64,000 nt of DNA from a virus: IMG/VR virus record IMGVR_UViG_3300020152_000024, positions 1 through 64,000 of that record; one strand, 5' to 3'. Shown here one piece after another: positions 6,724 to 14,623 of this stretch. The stretch's first letter is position 1, and every line of letters starts with the position of its first letter. Under the pieces are notes generated by a model. It was not told where the DNA came from, searched no databases, and was given only the letters and a program-made list of their open reading frames with translations. The translations under genes and the position numbers were made by a program.

Positions 6724-8369
6724 TCGCCGCCATCTACGCCCGCTATTCATCGGACCTTCAGTCCGAGCGCTCGATCGATGATCAGATCGCGGCGTGCATG
6801 ACGTTTGCGGCGCAGCGCGGACTGCCAGCGCCGACGATGAACTTCGCCGATGCTGCGATCTCCGGCGCATCGATGGCGACGCGGCCACAGCTCTTGGCCC
6901 TGCTCGACCTCGTGCGCGCGCGGCGCATCTCCATCATCATAGCTGAAGCGATCGACCGCCTCTCGCGCGATCAAGCGGACCTCCATCTCATTCGCCGCGC
7001 CTGCGACGCCAACAACGTGAAGCTCTACACCATCTCCGATGGCGAGGTGTCGGGCATGGTCGCAGGTCTGCAAGGCATCATGGCCGAAGCGTTCCTGAAA
7101 AATCTCGCCCAGAAGACACGCCGCGGCATGATGGGCGTCGCCCGCGAAGGCCGCATCGCCGGCGGCCTCTCGTTCGGATATCGCGCCATCGACGGCCGTC
7201 CAGGCGAACGCACGATCGATGAAGCGGAAGCCGGCATCGTGCGGCGCATCTACGCCAGTTATCTCGCCGGCCGTTCCCCCTACGCCATCGCGCGCTCGCT
7301 CAACGCTGAAGGCGTCGCTGGACCGCGCGGGCGCGCCTGGAAGGTCAACACCATCGCAGGCGATGCGCGCATCGGCGATGGCATCCTCTGCAACGAACTC
7401 TATCGCGGGCGCATCGTCTTCAACCGGCGCCGCTACCAGAAGAACCCCGAAACCGGCCGCCGCTCGAGCTTTTTGAACCCGCCCGCCGAATGGCTCATCG
7501 TCGAAAAGCCCGAACTGCGCATTCTCGATGACGACACGTTCGAAGCGGCGATGGCGATGCGCCGGGGCCTGGGCTCGACCCCGCTCCAGAACCGGCGCAA
7601 GCGGCCTCAACGCCTGCTCTCCGGGATCCTGCGCTGCGCCGCGTGCGGCGGCGCCTTCACCATCATCAACCGTGACCGCATGGCCTGCTCCAACGCCATC
7701 GCCGGAACCGGCTCATGCGACGTGCGCCAGCGCCTGCCCGCGGCCGTCGCCGAACGGCGCGTGATCGAGGGGCTGAAGCGCAATCTGCTCAGCCCCGACG
7801 CCATCGCCGCCGGCGTGCGCGGCTACCAGGAACAGCGCAAAGCGATGCGCGGAGAAGAGAACGCCCGCCGCCACGAAGCGACACGCGGCATCGAAGAAGC
7901 CCGCCGCCGCGCCAGCCGAATCGCCGACCAGCTGATCGACACCCCCTCGCCGACGCTCCGGACCAAGCTCGCCGAAGCCGAAGCGCAGGTCACCGCGTTT
8001 GAAGCCGAGCTGGCGGCCATTCCCCCGGCATCGATCGTCGAGCTGCACCCCAACGCCGCCGATGCCTACAAGGCCGTCGTGGCGACGCTGGAGACGGCCC
8101 TAAGCGCCGACGCCGCCCCGGAGATCAGGCAGGCCGTCAGAGGGCTCCTGGAGCGCATAGAAGCCGCTCCAGACGCCGGTGCGCCCGACGGCTGGTCCCT
8201 CGTCATCTACGGCCAGCTCGCGACACTGCTGGCGCTGGCAAACGAAAAAACCCCCGGCGTTTCCGCCGGGGGCCTTCCGCTGATCTCGAGTGCAATCCCA
8301 AGCACTGTAGGGTTGGGTGCGGGAGCCTACACCGGGCGCTACAGTGCGACGGTTCGGCTGGTGGCCTGA
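6720..8369 (+). CDS. large serine recombinase (probable phage integrase)
   Basis: 549 residues. The N-terminal resolvase domain begins AAIYARYSSDLQSERSIDDQ, with the nucleophile expected at Ser10, and has IDRLSRD about residue 80. It is followed by a Recombinase domain (LSFGYRAIDGRPGERTIDE; SPYAIARSLNAEGV), then a zinc beta-ribbon (CAACGGAFTI ... CSN ... SCDVRQR) and a long coiled coil (about residues 370-440). This is the architecture of large serine integrases, which join attP and attB without supercoiling or IHF. The last 50 codons are atypical: they read through a terminator hairpin made for the opposite strand and an inverted repeat at 8302-8347. It is the last gene of the + strand operon and faces the late operon. 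The start overlaps the upstream stop. Confidence 0.92.
   Translation: MIAAIYARYSSDLQSERSIDDQIAACMTFAAQRGLPAPTMNFADAAISGASMATRPQLLALLDLVRARRISIIIAEAIDRLSRDQADLHLIRRACDANNVKLYTISDGEVSGMVAGLQGIMAEAFLKNLAQKTRRGMMGVAREGRIAGGLSFGYRAIDGRPGERTIDEAEAGIVRRIYASYLAGRSPYAIARSLNAEGVAGPRGRAWKVNTIAGDARIGDGILCNELYRGRIVFNRRRYQKNPETGRRSSFLNPPAEWLIVEKPELRILDDDTFEAAMAMRRGLGSTPLQNRRKRPQRLLSGILRCAACGGAFTIINRDRMACSNAIAGTGSCDVRQRLPAAVAERRVIEGLKRNLLSPDAIAAGVRGYQEQRKAMRGEENARRHEATRGIEEARRRASRIADQLIDTPSPTLRTKLAEAEAQVTAFEAELAAIPPASIVELHPNAADAYKAVVATLETALSADAAPEIRQAVRGLLERIEAAPDAGAPDGWSLVIYGQLATLLALANEKTPGVSAGGLPLISSAIPSTVGLGAGAYTGRYSATVRLVA
8245..8272 (-). terminator. rho-independent terminator of the late operon
   Basis: A perfect 9-bp stem (CCCCCGGCG at 8251-8259, CGCCGGGGG at 8264-8272, 4-nt loop) is flanked on its left by six A's, which are six U's after the hairpin when read on the - strand. 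It therefore ends leftward transcription coming from the structural genes. It lies inside the coding sequence of the convergent recombinase. There is no T run on the + side, so it should not stop the recombinase transcript. Confidence 0.85.
8302..8347. repeat. 9-bp inverted repeat, candidate attP core
   Basis: GCACTGTAG (8302-8310) and CTACAGTGC (8339-8347) form a perfect inverted repeat around a 28-bp centre. A roughly 50-bp site with outer inverted arms next to the integrase gene is how large serine integrase attP sites look. The centre is only weakly symmetric. The site lies inside the 3' end of the recombinase gene. The assignment is inference from position and symmetry. Confidence 0.45.
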
Positions 8370-8410
8370 GGTGAGTCGCCACGTGAAACATTCCGGTTTC
8401 ACGGCCCCGC

Positions 8411-8716
8411 CTATTTCACCGTCCCGCCCGGCTTTAGCGCCCTGATCTGCGCCAGCAATTTCTCCAAGGGCGGCCGCGTCCCGAGACGCGCTTTGAGCGG
8501 GGCCAGCTCCACTTTCAGCACGCCGCGACGCCGGCAATAGCGACACCGGAGCCGGGCCAACGTCTCGGCTACCCGGCCCTGCACACCCCAGGCGGCCAAA
8601 GCATTGTCCCGCGACACCGCCACATGCCGCCCGCACAAAGTGCAGCTGAACAAGAGCCCATATTCTGTCGGGACGGCGCCAAAGCGTCCTGGAACCGGGG
8701 GCGTCCAACGGGCCAT
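8411..8716 (-). CDS. small zinc-ribbon protein with LexA box upstream
   Basis: 101 residues, basic. Two CxxC pairs (FSCTLCGRH and LRCRYCRRR), about 31 residues apart, suggest a zinc ribbon; a helical C-terminus follows (PPLEKLLAQIRALKPGG). I do not recognise a named family. An alphaproteobacterial LexA box lies 14 bp upstream of the start, and a terminator upstream separates the gene from the rest of the late operon. This suggests its own SOS-controlled promoter. A role in prophage induction is an inference. The transcript would end at the 8245-8272 terminator. Confidence 0.75.
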   Translation of the reverse strand: MARWTPPVPGRFGAVPTEYGLLFSCTLCGRHVAVSRDNALAAWGVQGRVAETLARLRCRYCRRRGVLKVELAPLKARLGTRPPLEKLLAQIRALKPGGTVK

Positions 8717-8729
8717 GCGCAGCTCATCT

Positions 8730-8744
8730 GTTCTTGTTACGTTC
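8730..8744 (-). promoter_or_regulatory. LexA (SOS) box, GTTC-N7-GTTC
   Basis: GTTC TTGTTAC GTTC is an exact match to the alphaproteobacterial LexA consensus. It lies 14-28 bp upstream of the - strand gene starting at 8716. A -35-like TTGACC (complement of 8748-8753) overlaps its upstream edge, with a weak -10 (ACAGAT) near 8726-8731, so bound LexA would block this promoter. Confidence 0.7.
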
Positions 8745-8766
8745 CAAGGTCAAGCCGCGCGCGGAC

Positions 8767-8802
8767 GAAAAGCAGCCCCGCCACCCTTTCGGACGGCGGG
8801 GC
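8767..8802 (-). terminator. probable terminator after the 8830-9720 gene
   Basis: An 8-bp GC stem (GCCCCGCC 8775-8782 with GGCGGGGC 8795-8802) is followed on the - strand by TGCTTTT. It would insulate the LexA-boxed gene from transcription arriving from the late operon. Confidence 0.6.
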
Positions 8803-8829
8803 CAAGGATGCTGCCATGGAGGGCGCGTT

Positions 8830-9720
8830 TCAGGCGGCCAGTGGCTTTGCCGGCTTGGGATAGCGGTCAGCGAGCTTGACGCCCGCGGCGGCCATCAGGC
8901 GCTCGATCTTGGCCTTGACCTTCGGCTGCTCGATGCCCGTCGCCTCGCTAATGGATTGCGCCAACGGGCGATACGTCACGATTTCACCCCGCGCGGCCAT
9001 GGCGTCGCCGAAACGATACACAACGGCCAAAGTGAGGTCCTGCGTCGTCGCGGCGGGACGTAGCGCCGGTTCCTCATAGCCGGGACGCGCGACGGCGTCA
9101 GGGACGACGGCCCCCTGTCCCGTGACGATGACGGCGGCGCCAGTGACAACCTTTTCCAGGACGCGGCCCGGCCCATGACGATGATCGGCGATGTCGGTCA
9201 CTTTGCCTTCGTCTTGCGCGTCGCGGGCGCGCTGTTCGGCGTCAGCCTTCGCCCGGATGCGGTCCAGCTCGGCTTTGGTTTCAGCGTCCGCCAGCGCCTT
9301 GGCGTTGCGCTGCTCGGTGCGCTTTTCCTCGATGTGTTCGGCCAACAGGAAAAGCCCCGGCTCCAGAGCGGCGAGGAAGATCACCATGGCGATGTTGACC
9401 TCGTTGCCGTTGACCTCCCACGCGTGCTTGACGCCGAGACCTGCCCAGAAAGCGCAGCCGCCCGCGAACACGAGAGCGACCAAGCCAGAGATCAGCATGT
9501 CGGCGGTGAAGGCCCGGCGCGCGAGAATGGCGCACGCGACGGCCAGCACTTGGGCGCCGGCGCACATCGCCGCCCGGAACGGCTCATCGGCCTCAATCCA
9601 GGCGAGACACGAGAACCAGCCGATCAGCACCATGTAGGCGACAGCGGCGATGTGGATCGGCCGATAATCGTCTTTCCAGGGATGATCGACGCCGGACTTG
9701 GGAGCGGTAATGGTGGTCAT
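8830..9720 (-). CDS. membrane protein of unknown function
   Basis: 296 residues. Three to four hydrophobic segments lie in residues about 23-125 (HIAAVAYMVLIGWFSCLAWI; LISGLVALVFAGGCAFWAGL; IAMVIFLAALEPGLFLLAEH). A charged coiled-coil stretch follows (about 130-170), then a soluble tail. The C-terminal 60 residues look like a winged-helix fragment (ITYRPLAQSISEATGIEQP-like pattern). It follows the lysis genes in transcription order, so a holin or accessory lysis role is possible, but the size and soluble tail are unlike typical holins. Confidence 0.65.
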   Translation of the reverse strand: MTTITAPKSGVDHPWKDDYRPIHIAAVAYMVLIGWFSCLAWIEADEPFRAAMCAGAQVLAVACAILARRAFTADMLISGLVALVFAGGCAFWAGLGVKHAWEVNGNEVNIAMVIFLAALEPGLFLLAEHIEEKRTEQRNAKALADAETKAELDRIRAKADAEQRARDAQDEGKVTDIADHRHGPGRVLEKVVTGAAVIVTGQGAVVPDAVARPGYEEPALRPAATTQDLTLAVVYRFGDAMAARGEIVTYRPLAQSISEATGIEQPKVKAKIERLMAAAGVKLADRYPKPAKPLAA

Positions 9721-9810
9721 GATAGCCCCATGCTGGCGGGCATCGCTTCACACTTCGTAAACGCGAATTGACGAAACGTGCGCGCGCCCGCGCGCGAGGC
9801 GGTAACCGCC

Positions 9811-10098
9811 CTAGCGCTTGGCTGTCCGCGAGGCCCTCTGCGCAGGGGAGCGCCGTTCCGGCCGGCTCGCGGTTTTGCGCGCGGCGTTCGGACGCCGGCG
9901 AATTTTCTTGGCCTTGTCGTCGAGCTTCTGCAGCGAAGCCGCCAGCTCGAGCGCCGTCGCCTGTTGCGCCAGGCGCTTGATCTCAGCGCGGAGCTTCTTG
10001 GCCGCGGCGAGCTTTTGCGCCGCGGTAGTGCCGGCCGTCTTCTTGGCCGGCGTTTTCGCGCTTCTGACGCGCTGCTTGGTCTTGGTGGTTTTCTTCAT
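9811..10098 (-). CDS. Lys/Ala-rich basic protein, histone H1-like composition
   Basis: 95 residues, almost a quarter Lys/Arg. The start reads KKTTKTKQRVRSAKTPAKKT, resembling the tails of histone H1 or AlgP-type proteins. The middle is a helix (AAAKKLRAEIKRLAQQA). I chose the ATG at 10098 because AGGAG lies 9 bp upstream; an in-frame ATG further upstream lacks this. It could condense DNA or bind RNA. It sits between a membrane protein gene and the muramidase. Confidence 0.65.
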   Translation of the reverse strand: MKKTTKTKQRVRSAKTPAKKTAGTTAAQKLAAAKKLRAEIKRLAQQATALELAASLQKLDDKAKKIRRRPNAARKTASRPERRSPAQRASRTAKR

Positions 10099-10158
10099 CG
10101 CTGATGCTCCTGGACCGGATGCAAGCAGCGACACTCACGCGCGCGGTCGCGGCGCGGA

Positions 10159-10896
10159 TTAGACGGCGGCCGTCAGCCGTGCATAAGCGGCGGCCATTTT
10201 CTCATCGTAGCGGTTCTGCGCATAGTTCACGCCATTGTAGCGGCGCGCAAAGCCTGCCCAATCCAGCCGCTGAAGTTCGTCGGCGAGATCGTTGGCGCGG
10301 ATGAAGCCTTCGAACGCCTCCAACTGATCACGCTCCGAGCGCGCGAGCTTGGCAACGTAGTCGCGAGCGTTCCCCATGTTGAGGTTCGGATAGTTCTGGC
10401 CCAACACTTGGAAGCGGCCATAGCTTGCGCTCTCCAGCGCCTGTTCCGGCGCAAGCGCGAAGGCTTCAGCGAGCTGCGCCCAGCGCGCCGCCTGTGAGCC
10501 GGGATAGCCGCCGGACTGGCGATTCGAGATATGCGGGTGCGAAGCGTCGAACCGGCGGCCGGTCTTCTTCGAAAAGAGATGGCGCTCAAAAAGGATGATC
10601 GGACGGCCGTCGTCGGCAAAAGCGCCCAACCTGCCCGACTCGACTTGGGCGACAGCCGCCAGCGCTTGCCAACGACAGCCGAGGCGCGCGGCGACCGCTT
10701 CGTAATCTGCGTTGGTGAGCGGGGCGCGGTTTTGCGCCCGCAAGCTCGCGAGGAAGTCGGCCGGCTGCGGCTGTGGCGTCGGGGCCGGGACGGCCGGCTT
10801 GGGCGCCGGCGATCGATGACGCGGCGCCGGTTTGGCCGACGGCCGCGCGAACAATTGGGCGAAGAATTCGGCCAGCCAGGTCAGGAAAGCGCGCAT
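10159..10896 (-). CDS. endolysin, N-acetylmuramidase family
   Basis: 245 residues. The C-terminal 170 residues match the N-acetylmuramidase family (DUF3380/PF11860): a catalytic-Glu region AAVAQVESGRLGAF, then PIILFERHLFSKKTGR, and YGRFQVLGQNYPNLN. The enzyme would cut the glycan backbone of peptidoglycan at the end of infection. The N-terminus (RAFLTWLAEFFAQLFA) is hydrophobic and could be a signal anchor, followed by a Pro/Ala-rich linker. The start at 10896 follows GGGAGG and overlaps the stop of the lipoprotein gene, placing it in the lysis cassette. Confidence 0.85.
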   Translation of the reverse strand: MRAFLTWLAEFFAQLFARPSAKPAPRHRSPAPKPAVPAPTPQPQPADFLASLRAQNRAPLTNADYEAVAARLGCRWQALAAVAQVESGRLGAFADDGRPIILFERHLFSKKTGRRFDASHPHISNRQSGGYPGSQAARWAQLAEAFALAPEQALESASYGRFQVLGQNYPNLNMGNARDYVAKLARSERDQLEAFEGFIRANDLADELQRLDWAGFARRYNGVNYAQNRYDEKMAAAYARLTAAV

Positions 10897-11261
10897 CAGC
10901 GGCGCGCCTCCCGTGAGCAGCGATTGGTGTCGCCGACATGACCAAGCGCTGAATTGAAGCGGGTGCCAGCGCGGGTCATTGCGCCTTCCCATTCAGCGTC
11001 GCGATCGAGCAACGTGCCTTCAAGGCTCTCGGCATAGCGGCGCCACGCCGGGGCGTCCGCATCGTCGGTTGGCCGGGCGCTGAAGCTCGACGCATAATCG
11101 AGCTGGGGCGGGCGGTCGTCGCCTTCAAGGACCGAGGCTGGAACGATAGTCTGACACGGCGGCGGCTCGACTTGCGGCAGCCTGGTCGCGCATGCGCTGA
11201 GCGAAGCTAGCATGCACGCCGATGCGAGCGTCGAGATCAGCCGCCGATTGAAGACTTGCAC
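10896..11261 (-). CDS. outer-membrane spanin lipoprotein (Rz1-like candidate)
   Basis: 121 residues from a GTG with GGAG 7 bp upstream. A lipoprotein signal peptide is clear: basic start VFNRRLIS, hydrophobic run, lipobox LSAC around residue 24. The mature part begins with a Pro-rich segment (LPQVEPPPC). The first 137 bp overlap the 3' end of the 11125-12054 gene in another frame, the classical Rz/Rz1 arrangement. Spanin pairs fuse inner and outer membranes in the last step of Gram-negative host lysis. Confidence 0.7.
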   Translation of the reverse strand: MQVFNRRLISTLASACMLASLSACATRLPQVEPPPCQTIVPASVLEGDDRPPQLDYASSFSARPTDDADAPAWRRYAESLEGTLLDRDAEWEGAMTRAGTRFNSALGHVGDTNRCSREARR

Positions 11262-12054
11262 GCGCGTTCTCCGTTGCTTGTTCGATGTCTGCGAGTTCAG
11301 TGGCGCGCGCGTCGACGCGCACGACGCTTGCGCCGCGCTGATCCGATTCTGCAGCCGAGGTGCGTTCCCGCGCTTCGGCTTGATCACGACGGGCCTCGGC
11401 CGCCACCTCGCGGCCGGAAGGCGGGTCCAGAAAAGGGAGGCGGTCAAAGCAGCTCGCCAAGCTGAGCAGCACCAACGCGACCGCGAGGAAAGCCCAGAAC
11501 TTCCAGTTCAGCAGTGCGCCCAAGAACTTGCCCCAATTGACCCTGGTGCGCCGCGCCACCCGCACCGGCGCGCGCGGCTCTTCCTCGATCTCAGGCTCGA
11601 CAGACGCCAAGCCCATCCGCGCCATACGCTGCGGCTCTTGACCCTTCGCCATGGTCGCACGCGTTGCGGCATTGCGGTTGGCGGTTTCCACGCGGGTGCG
11701 CGTTTCCAGCCACGCTTCGGCGATGGCGGCGACAACACGGGCCCAGACCGGCAGTGCGTGGCGCCGGAGCGAGAGAAAAACGTCGAGGGCCTTGGCCGCG
11801 ATCTCAGCCGACTTTTCCGGCGCAAGTTTACGCAGCTCTCGCCAAAAGCCGGCGAACGAACCCGGCATCGCATAAGCGAAAGCCGCGTAAAGCGTGAGAT
11901 AGATGACGATGCTGGCTAGGGGCCAGGGCATCGTCAGCGCGGCGGCAAGGCCAGCCCAGCCGAAACCGGGCCACACCATGAAGTGAAACCAGCGCTCGAC
12001 CGCGCGTTCGGCAGGTTTAGGCGAGACGCCGCCCAGCGATTGAGCTTGATCCAT
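11125..12054 (-). CDS. inner-membrane spanin-like protein with extra N-terminal membrane region
   Basis: 309 residues. Hydrophobic segments occupy about residues 27-64 and again about 182-203 (FWAFLAVALVLLSLASCF). The last 100 residues are an Ala/Glu/Arg-rich coiled coil (EARRDQAEARERTSAAESD) that would lie in the periplasm. A membrane anchor plus periplasmic coiled coil, overlapped by a lipoprotein gene, is the logic of i-spanin/o-spanin pairs. The long N-terminal half with additional membrane segments is unusual; it may add a holin-like or anchoring function. The family is not recognised by sequence alone. Confidence 0.6.
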   Translation of the reverse strand: MDQAQSLGGVSPKPAERAVERWFHFMVWPGFGWAGLAAALTMPWPLASIVIYLTLYAAFAYAMPGSFAGFWRELRKLAPEKSAEIAAKALDVFLSLRRHALPVWARVVAAIAEAWLETRTRVETANRNAATRATMAKGQEPQRMARMGLASVEPEIEEEPRAPVRVARRTRVNWGKFLGALLNWKFWAFLAVALVLLSLASCFDRLPFLDPPSGREVAAEARRDQAEARERTSAAESDQRGASVVRVDARATELADIEQATENARASLQSAADLDARIGVHASFAQRMRDQAAASRAAAVSDYRSSLGP

Positions 12055-12099
12055 GAAAGCGATGGTCGCTTCCCGGGATGCGGCGCGGATAGGAGCGCT

Positions 12100-12522
12100 T
12101 TACGCCCCGCTGATCACACGCGACGTGAGATCGACGATAGCAGCTGCAACGACAGCGGCGTCACTCACCCGGCGCAGCTCGAGCCGCCCGCGGGCGCGCG
12201 AGATGCCGAGCGCGCTGCGGTCAACGCGCCACATATGCGCCGGATCGCCCCACGAACCGACGGGCCCATCGGTGAAGGCGCCCGAAAGGACGGTCATGCG
12301 CGCTTCGTAATCGCTGACGGATCCGGAGAGCAGCCATTGGCCGAGGATCGAAGTGCCGAGACCTCCGCCCGACGAGACGTTGATGTAGCCCGTGCCCATG
12401 AGCTGATAGAACGTGCCCGCATCGTTGCCGACAATGGCCGTTTCATCGTCCGTGTGATCGAACAGCGCAACGCTGGCGCCGGACGCCGCAGCGGTCACGA
12501 ACACTGCAAGGCCAGGGATCAT
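12100..12522 (-). CDS. probable tail-fibre-associated protein
   Basis: 140 residues, Gly/Ser/Ala-rich and beta-like (INVSSGGGLGTSILGQWLLS; DYEARMTVLSGAFTDGPVG). It starts in an ATGA-type overlap with the stop of the fibre gene upstream, which suggests a fibre accessory or small virion protein. No domain recognised. Confidence 0.6.
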   Translation of the reverse strand: MIPGLAVFVTAAASGASVALFDHTDDETAIVGNDAGTFYQLMGTGYINVSSGGGLGTSILGQWLLSGSVSDYEARMTVLSGAFTDGPVGSWGDPAHMWRVDRSALGISRARGRLELRRVSDAAVVAAAIVDLTSRVISGA

Positions 12523-14192
12523 CGGCGAACATCCTTGTTCATCGCGGCCAGCACTTTGCCGTCAGAGAGACCGATGAAGGTGATCACGTCCTTGGCGTTG
12601 GCGCCCACCGAGAGTGTCGGCACGACGCCGCCGGCGAACTCCCAATTGGTATGCCAAGTCGCGGTCTTGCCGCCGATGGCGTCTTGTCGAATTTCGATCT
12701 TGCCCGATTGGCCGTCGCGGACGTTGGCTGGCGCGTTGAACGTGGCGCTGCCGTTCAGCGTCGCCTTGAAGTTGAAGCCCGCCGCCATATCGACGACGAT
12801 GGCGCCGCTGGACGCGAGGTCCACGCTCGCGGCGGCATCGAACACAGCCTTTGGGTCGAGCATCTTGCTGGCCGTGCCCGCCCGGAATTGGGCGGCGCTC
12901 GCTTTATCGACAGCGATGCTGGGATCGCCATCGACACCGTTGCCGTTGGTGACGGCGATGCCTGCGCCGGCGACGATCGATCGCACCAGAGCCGCGCCAG
13001 GCCCGGCGCGCACGATGATGCCGGCGGTCGAAAGCGCGCTGATGGCGCCGAGCAAGGCGCTGGCGACCTGATAGGAGCCGGCATTGGCGAAGGCCTCGAA
13101 GGTGACTGCGGTCGTGTTTAGCGTGCCGCCCGGCGCCGAAGAGCAGAGCCAGGATGAGCCGCTTTGGGTATCGCCGCCGGCAACCAGCACCATCGCGCCC
13201 GGAAACTCTGCCCACGCATCCATGTCGCCCGCGCGCGCCCATGCGCCGGCGGCCGTCACCCAGACGCCGTTCTCAGCTGGCGCGGTTTGGTTCTTCACCA
13301 GGATGCGCGAGGCGCTGGTGAGGACGCCATCGATCGTCTGTTCACCGGTCAGCGCAACGTTCGCCGTGGTCGCGACGGCGACCTGTTCCTTGATCTGAAT
13401 GCCGGCCGCGAGACTATCGACGTATTGCTTGGGCGCAGCTTCGAGCGGGTTGGCGGGATTGCCCGGCAGCGTGAGCGGCCCGGTCATCGTGCCGCCGGCC
13501 TTGGGCACGTAGCGGGCGTCGCCTGAGCTTTGGCCGATCTTGTCTTGCAGCGTTTCGGTGATGAAGGGCGCGCCCGCATAGAGCGCGATGTCGCCCGAAT
13601 TGATCTGCGTCTGGCCTTGATCGACCGTCACCACCCACGCGCCGATGAAGCCCGCATCCGGCGCCGGCGTCGTCTGCGATCCGGTCGTGGCCGCAACGCC
13701 TGCTTTGACTTGCACCAAAGCTTGCGCTTTGCGGCGCGTCGCGTCCGGCACCGAATTGTTGTTCGGACCCATCCAAGGCTCGGAAGGGTTGGCGGCGTTG
13801 TAATAGGTTCGCACCGTTGGATCGGTGTCGGTCTCGGTGAACGCGATCTGCACCAGGTAATTGATCGAATGCCCGACCGTGCCCGGCGCCGGGCACTCCA
13901 GTTCGGTGGCGTCGAGGATGAGGCCTTGCTTGACGATCTGGTGCAGCACGTCGGCGGCCAGCGAGCCGTAAGGGGTCGCGTCGATGTTCTGGAGCGAGAA
14001 GACTTGCCCCGCGGCGACATTGACTTCGAGCGAGGCCGGCGAGGTCGGCGTGCAGGCAAAACCATGGAGCAGCGTCGAGGAGCCGAAAACCGCCTGCAAC
14101 AACTTGCCGACACCGACCATGGCGGCCTTGTTGGTATCGAGAATGTCGGAGACGAGCGGGATTTGCCCCGGCAGTACGATAATGCGATCCAC
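12519..14192 (-). CDS. phage tail fibre protein
   Basis: 557 residues. The N-terminal 220 residues resemble tail-collar/fibre N-termini that attach to a baseplate (DRIIVLPGQIPLVSDIL). Around residue 230 there is a tail-fibre repeat (KAGGTMTGPLTL ... PKQYVDSLAAG). It is followed by a module (ANVALTGEQTIDGVLTSASR ... AENGVWVTAAGAW) that also occurs twice in the larger fibre protein. The C-terminus is beta-rich. It would be a distal tail structure used in host recognition. It overlaps the following gene by 4 bp. Confidence 0.8.
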   Translation of the reverse strand: MDRIIVLPGQIPLVSDILDTNKAAMVGVGKLLQAVFGSSTLLHGFACTPTSPASLEVNVAAGQVFSLQNIDATPYGSLAADVLHQIVKQGLILDATELECPAPGTVGHSINYLVQIAFTETDTDPTVRTYYNAANPSEPWMGPNNNSVPDATRRKAQALVQVKAGVAATTGSQTTPAPDAGFIGAWVVTVDQGQTQINSGDIALYAGAPFITETLQDKIGQSSGDARYVPKAGGTMTGPLTLPGNPANPLEAAPKQYVDSLAAGIQIKEQVAVATTANVALTGEQTIDGVLTSASRILVKNQTAPAENGVWVTAAGAWARAGDMDAWAEFPGAMVLVAGGDTQSGSSWLCSSAPGGTLNTTAVTFEAFANAGSYQVASALLGAISALSTAGIIVRAGPGAALVRSIVAGAGIAVTNGNGVDGDPSIAVDKASAAQFRAGTASKMLDPKAVFDAAASVDLASSGAIVVDMAAGFNFKATLNGSATFNAPANVRDGQSGKIEIRQDAIGGKTATWHTNWEFAGGVVPTLSVGANAKDVITFIGLSDGKVLAAMNKDVRR

Positions 14193-14253
14193 GTAGCTCT
14201 CCGATGTTCACTGACGGTTTTGGTGGTGCTGGGCCGCTGGCGCGGCTTAAAGT

Positions 14254-14601
14254 TCAGCCCAGGTCTTCTTGATCGTCCCGGAGGTTCGACAACCAGAACA
14301 TTTCACCCGCTGCGACTTTGGCTTCGATGTCGGCATAGGCCTGCTGACGAGGCGGCAGATTGCGGTCGAAGACGACGCCGGCTTTGCAGCGGCCGCGCGC
14401 TTGATCCATCGATTCAGAGGCGCCGCCCTTGAACTCGATGGTTGACATCTCCGGGGCCACCGGAATTTTCGTCCCGCCTTTGGTGTCGAAATACTCAAGC
14501 ACGTAATAGCTGCGGTCGCGCGTATCGCTGACCACAGCTGGAGAGAGATAGACGCTGGCGAGCGTGAGTTGCCCGAGAGTGAGATCGGCTCGCTTGCCCA
14601 T
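14254..14601 (-). CDS. hypothetical tail-region protein
   Basis: 115 residues from the ATG at 14601, with GGAG about 10 bp upstream; a longer in-frame start exists but would run into the divergent acyltransferase gene. It has a YYVLEYFDTKGGTKIPV stretch and ends with an acidic MFWLSNLRDDQEDLG. It lies between two fibre genes and may be a fibre chaperone or small structural protein. Not recognised. Confidence 0.55.
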   Translation of the reverse strand: MGKRADLTLGQLTLASVYLSPAVVSDTRDRSYYVLEYFDTKGGTKIPVAPEMSTIEFKGGASESMDQARGRCKAGVVFDRNLPPRQQAYADIEAKVAAGEMFWLSNLRDDQEDLG

Positions 14602-14623
14602 GAATGGAGGCTCCTGAGGAAAA

